Of a DNA stretch of 64,000 bases, positions 60,741 to 64,000 are shown in pieces. This stretch comes from UBA1765 sp045615885 (lineage in GTDB: Bacteria > Fibrobacterota > Fibrobacteria > Fibrobacterales > Fibrobacteraceae), in assembly GCA_045615885.1 (NCBI GenBank), contig JAZLFR010000069.1, positions 62,001 to 126,000 of the forward strand, written 5' to 3'. The notes under the pieces are model-generated. The model made no database searches, was not told the DNA's origin, and saw nothing but the letters and a program-made list of their open reading frames with translations. Each line of letters begins with the position of its first letter. The stretch's first letter is position 1. The position numbers were made by a program, and so were the translations under genes.

Positions 60741-62636
60741 ATGAAAAAGATGCGTCTAGGAATTTTGGGCAGTGGCTACATTGCCGGTAAGATGGCTGAA
60801 GCTGTTAAAGGTTTGGAATCAAAAGGCTATGACGTGGAGGCCTATGCAGTCGCCTCCCGTGACCTGGCAAAGGCAGAAGCTTTTGCCAGGGATTATGGCT
60901 TTGCAAAGGCCTATGGCTCCTACGAAGATTTGGCTGGCGATGCCGATGTAGATCTGATCTACATCGCGACACCGCATTCCCACCATTACGAGCAGGCTCG
61001 AATGTGCATAGAGCATGGCAAAAACCTTTTGGTCGAAAAGGCTTTCTGCGCAAATGCAAAGCAGGCAAGCGCCGTGATCGCCCTTGCAAAAGACAGGGGG
61101 ACGCTTCTTGTGGAAGCCATGTGGACCCGCTTTCTCCCGGCTGTGGAAACGCTCCGCGAATGGATTGCTGCGGGCCGCATTGGCGATGTGCAGAGCATCG
61201 AAGCCGATTTTTCCCAGCCGCTCACGCATGTGCAGCGCTTGGTTGACCCGGCTCTCGCCGGCGGCGCACTTCTCGACCTGGGCATTTACAGCTTGACCTT
61301 TGCCGACCTGTTCCTTGGCGATTCCTGGAGCTGCAAATACTGCAACGGTGGCGGCATTACCCGCATAGACAGCAAGTGCGTTCGCTATGAAACGGGCGTA
61401 GATGCAAGCGACTGGATCAACATTTCTTACGGGAATGGCCCAAAGGCCATGCTCAAGACTTCGATGACTGCCGCCTGGCACAACGAAGGTTTTATCAACG
61501 GCACAAAGGGTTTCATTCGAGTCGAAAACTTGAACGACATGGTAAAGCTCGAAGTTTTTGACGCCTCTGGCGCTCTCGTAGAAAGTATCGCTCCGGAACG
61601 TCTTGTGAACTGCTATGAATATGAAGTTCTAGCATGCCAAAAGGCTCTTGCTGCAGGCAAAACGGAATGTGAAGAAATGCCGCTTGCAAAGACATTCGAA
61701 ATGATGGACATGATGGATGGCCTGCGAGCAAACTTCGGTGTAAGCTATCCGTTCGAAATTTCGCCGGGTGACACCTGGAACCGTAACGGGGACCATAGCG
61801 TTTTGCAGATTTACGATATTGAAACTCGTGAGACAAAGGTTCTCAGGGAATTTGATCAAGTCATTGAAGCTCCGAACTGGAGCGCAGACGGTTCTTATCT
61901 CACTTACAACAGCAACGGGCGCATCTACAAGTACGATCTCGCCACAGATGTCATCACGGAAGTCCCGTCCTACTATGTAGACAACTGCAATAACGACCAT
62001 GTCCTTGACCCGGATGGCAGTGGCCTTTACGTAAGCCACCACACCAAGGAGGACGGTCTTTCCCGCATCTACAAAATTTTCTTCGATGGCCGCGCTCCGG
62101 TACTTGTGACTCCGCTTGCTCCGAGCTATTTGCATGGCATTACCCCGGACGGCAAAATGCTTGCCTACTGTGCAGAACGCAACGGCGAATACGACATTTA
62201 CACAATCCCGACTGCGGGTGGCAACGAAACTAGGCTCACCACCGCCAAGGGTTTGAACGACGGTCCTGAATACGATGTGGCCGGCGAATACATTTGGTTC
62301 AATTCCGTGCGCACGGGCCGCATGCAGGCGTTCCGCATGAAGGCCGATGGTTCCGAGCAGACGCAGATGACATTCGATGCCCACTTTAACACATGGTTCC
62401 CGCACATTTCTCCGGATCGAAAGCGCGTTGTAATGGTTTGCTACCATGAAGACGATGTTCGCCCAGGGGAACATGTGCCGAACAAGAATGTTGAAATTCG
62501 CCTTATGGATAGTGATGGACAAAATCTTGAGACGATTATCACGTTGTTTGGTGGGCAGGGTACGATAAACGTAAATTCATGGGCGAGTGATAGCAAGCGA
62601 TTCGCTTTCGTTAGCTATATTTGCTCCCCAAAATGA
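60741..62636 (+). CDS. Gfo/Idh/MocA oxidoreductase fused to a TolB-like beta-propeller, 631 aa
   Basis: Residues 1-330 form a NAD(P)-dependent sugar oxidoreductase: LGILGSGYIAGKMAEAV, DLIYIATPHSHHYEQARMCI, GKNLLVEKAFCANAKQA (EKP-like motif as EKA), VEAMWTRFLP and DLGIYSLTFADL, resembling trans-1,2-dihydrobenzene-1,2-diol dehydrogenase-like members. Residues 335-630 form PD40/WD40-type blades (APNWSADGSYLTYNSNGRIY, ITPDGKMLAYCAERNGEYDI, EYIWFNSVRTGRMQAFRMKA then DGSEQ). No signal peptide. One continuous frame with no break at the junction, so the fusion looks real. It overlaps the next gene by 4 bp. Confidence 0.8.
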   Translation: MKKMRLGILGSGYIAGKMAEAVKGLESKGYDVEAYAVASRDLAKAEAFARDYGFAKAYGSYEDLAGDADVDLIYIATPHSHHYEQARMCIEHGKNLLVEKAFCANAKQASAVIALAKDRGTLLVEAMWTRFLPAVETLREWIAAGRIGDVQSIEADFSQPLTHVQRLVDPALAGGALLDLGIYSLTFADLFLGDSWSCKYCNGGGITRIDSKCVRYETGVDASDWINISYGNGPKAMLKTSMTAAWHNEGFINGTKGFIRVENLNDMVKLEVFDASGALVESIAPERLVNCYEYEVLACQKALAAGKTECEEMPLAKTFEMMDMMDGLRANFGVSYPFEISPGDTWNRNGDHSVLQIYDIETRETKVLREFDQVIEAPNWSADGSYLTYNSNGRIYKYDLATDVITEVPSYYVDNCNNDHVLDPDGSGLYVSHHTKEDGLSRIYKIFFDGRAPVLVTPLAPSYLHGITPDGKMLAYCAERNGEYDIYTIPTAGGNETRLTTAKGLNDGPEYDVAGEYIWFNSVRTGRMQAFRMKADGSEQTQMTFDAHFNTWFPHISPDRKRVVMVCYHEDDVRPGEHVPNKNVEIRLMDSDGQNLETIITLFGGQGTINVNSWASDSKRFAFVSYICSPK

Positions 62637-63604
62637 AATTGACGCTAAAAAACGCCTTCCTTTTTGTAGCAGCTTTGCTTTTGTTGCAAAGTTCTGTTTT
62701 TGCTGCAAAGGAAGGCTTTTCTTTCTGGACCAAAACAGAAGGAGCCTATTACTTCAAGTCCGACTATGAAACTGGGAACACGCACTTTTCGGAGGTAACC
62801 GGCCCGTACGATGGTGCCGAAATCCGCACGCTCCTTTTTGCTGATTACACCATTCCGACTCCGCTTGGAGACCATTTCCTTTTACGTGACGCTCATTTGA
62901 TGGTGGAAGGCGCTTTTGAATTGACCCCAGTCAGTGTGCGTCCGATGCTCAAGTTGTTCTTCTGGCCGTTCCCGTTCCTCGGCTTTGATGTGGGCGGTTC
63001 CTATGGCACCGGTTGGAACATTGGCGACCTGCATGGCTTGAGTGTCATGAATCAGCAGACGCAGGAATATGAAAGGCTGGATCCGTTTTCTGCATTCCAT
63101 TACGATTGTTGGGTCGAGGGAATTTTCCAGTTTGATACCGGGGTCATTTTCCCGGGCGACTTTACGCATGTCGTAGCCCTCATCAATTACCAGTTGATTT
63201 ATGCCGGCCTGTCGGGAGTCAAAAAAAATGATGTCTGGGAATGGCAGGAATCGGAGCACCAGGTGGATGGCCTGCAATATTATTTCGGTGCAATCCTTGC
63301 ATACCAGCTTCCGTATTTCATCTATCGCATCGGCGTGTTCGGCGAATTCATGGGGTATTTTGATTCCGACGATTATGGGAAGTTCAGTGACACCTATGAC
63401 GGCGATTTCATGAAGATTGAAATAAGTCCGTTGGTGGAACTGAAATTTTCGAAAAAGACGTCCCTTATTATATTGATTGGTTTCAATAAACGCCGCAGCT
63501 TCAGCGAGGAACACAGCGATGTTGACGAAGAATTGTTCCTTACAAAGACTGGTAGCGAATGGATTTTTGATCGATTGGCGTTCCGCTGGAGCCATGATTT
63601 TTAA
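62633..63604 (+). CDS. Probable outer-membrane beta-barrel protein, 323 aa
   Basis: ATG 62633 overlaps the upstream TGA (ATGA), so translation is coupled. Signal peptide MKLTLKNAFLFVAALLLLQS then SVFAA. The mature part alternates aromatic-rich strands (GAYYFKSDYETG, LQYYFGAILAYQLPYFIYRI, FGEFMGYFDSDDYG) and ends in WSHDF with a C-terminal Phe, as outer-membrane barrels do. No known family. Its link to the fused oxidoreductase is only by position. Confidence 0.6.
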   Translation: MKLTLKNAFLFVAALLLLQSSVFAAKEGFSFWTKTEGAYYFKSDYETGNTHFSEVTGPYDGAEIRTLLFADYTIPTPLGDHFLLRDAHLMVEGAFELTPVSVRPMLKLFFWPFPFLGFDVGGSYGTGWNIGDLHGLSVMNQQTQEYERLDPFSAFHYDCWVEGIFQFDTGVIFPGDFTHVVALINYQLIYAGLSGVKKNDVWEWQESEHQVDGLQYYFGAILAYQLPYFIYRIGVFGEFMGYFDSDDYGKFSDTYDGDFMKIEISPLVELKFSKKTSLIILIGFNKRRSFSEEHSDVDEELFLTKTGSEWIFDRLAFRWSHDF

Positions 63605-63621
63605 AACTGCAACTTGAAACG

Positions 63622-63649
63622 GGATTCTTGCAAAATGAATCCTTTTTTT
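63622..63649 (+). terminator. Rho-independent terminator
   Basis: GGATTC (63622-63627) pairs with GAATCC (63637-63642), followed by seven Ts. Confidence 0.8.
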
Positions 63650-63716
63650 GTTTCGCAGTAAAACGATTTGCGCAAAATACTGTGTTTTTTGATTGATTTG
63701 AATGTTTTCCATGTTT

Positions 63717-63731
63717 TGGCACGCCCTTTGC
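63717..63731 (+). promoter_or_regulatory. Sigma-54 (-24/-12) promoter of hsp20
   Basis: TGGCAC (63717-63722), 5-bp spacer, TTGC (63728-63731): a match to the RpoN consensus TGGCAC-N5-TTGC. The predicted start near 63743 leaves a leader of about 35 nt to ATG 63778. Confidence 0.7.
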
Positions 63732-63777
63732 TACCTATAGGGCAAAAAGAAAAAACAAAAAAACAGGAGATAACATT

Positions 63778-64000
63778 ATGGTATCCAATCAAATCATCCC
63801 GACCGCAATCTTTGGCCTCAAGGATTTCTTGAACGCTTTCGGCCCTGCAGAAACAAACACTGACCGCACGCCGGCTGCAGCACTCTACGAAACGGAGCAG
63901 GGTTATGAACTCGAAGTGGAACTTCCTGGAGTCCATAAGGAAAACATCGACATCAATGTCGAAAACAAGCTGCTTTCCATCAAGGCCACCCGCAAGCGCG
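63778..64000 (+). CDS. Hsp20/alpha-crystallin small heat-shock protein, 5' part
   Basis: Starts at ATG 63778 behind AGGAG and is open to the right edge (74 codons). After a short N-terminal arm, the alpha-crystallin domain begins: ALYETEQGYELEVELPGVHK, ENIDINVENKLLSIKATRK. These chaperones hold unfolding proteins as oligomers in the cytoplasm. The remaining half of the domain lies outside the window. Preceded by a sigma-54-type promoter. Confidence 0.9.
   Translation, partial: MVSNQIIPTAIFGLKDFLNAFGPAETNTDRTPAAALYETEQGYELEVELPGVHKENIDINVENKLLSIKATRKR

Overview
The window looks like a chromosomal segment of Fibrobacter (a fibre-degrading bacterium of the Fibrobacterota). Two proteins (37809-39323 and 58342-58866) end in the lineage-typical 'Fibrobacter succinogenes major paralogous domain' (FISUMP; a CPxGW-LP core and a terminal SVRCIKK). 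Cellulose and glucan enzymes flank the window (GH44 at 1-998, GH13 at 40485-42242, GH3 at 52418-54439), and housekeeping genes such as hemE, pyrC, rnr, queC and queF lie between them. All calls come from reading the translated sequence; no database search was run.

Layout. (1) 1-998: 5' part of a secreted GH44 glucanase on the minus strand. (2) About 1.0-27.3 kb: an accessory, AT-rich defence island ending at a tRNA-Ser(GCT) gene (27525-27613). It holds an AbiE-like toxin-antitoxin pair (2318-4086) and a nine-gene co-directional run (5563-16274). That run carries three m5C methyltransferases, an OLD-type ATPase/TOPRIM nuclease, a 41-residue Mrr_N-like winged helix, an unknown 240-aa protein, a McrB-like AAA+ protein, an AlbA_2/HATPase/HTH protein and a LlaJI-like PD-(D/E)XK nuclease. 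Next come a frameshifted small gene, an N-truncated nuclease, a second AbiE pair and an Rpn-family nuclease. The last two sit between copies of the same 35-bp and about 200-bp repeats. After these lie decayed genes, a solute-binding lipoprotein, and a second restriction-modification (RM) system (22903-27268, minus strand) with three amino-methyltransferases and an endonuclease interrupted by an in-frame amber codon. (3) 27.7-64.0 kb: core genome with higher GC and ordinary operons. It covers a class A penicillin-binding protein, a lipoprotein, a TSUP transporter, two cyclic-di-GMP proteins, hemE, sugar hydrolases, pyrC/plsC/rnr, queuosine genes (queF, queC, yhhQ-like), two transporters, a dehydrogenase-propeller fusion and the start of an hsp20 gene behind a sigma-54-type promoter.

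How it works together. The 5563-16274 run has gaps of at most 14 nt or short overlaps and so reads as one operon. Its core (two m5C methyltransferases, McrB-like motor, LlaJI-like nuclease) matches the LlaJI plan. The upstream methyltransferase-OLD pair, the inserted AlbA_2 protein and the unknown protein make it a composite worth testing as a new defence system. Many neighbouring defence genes are broken (frameshift, nonsense, truncation), as expected of an island under rapid turnover.
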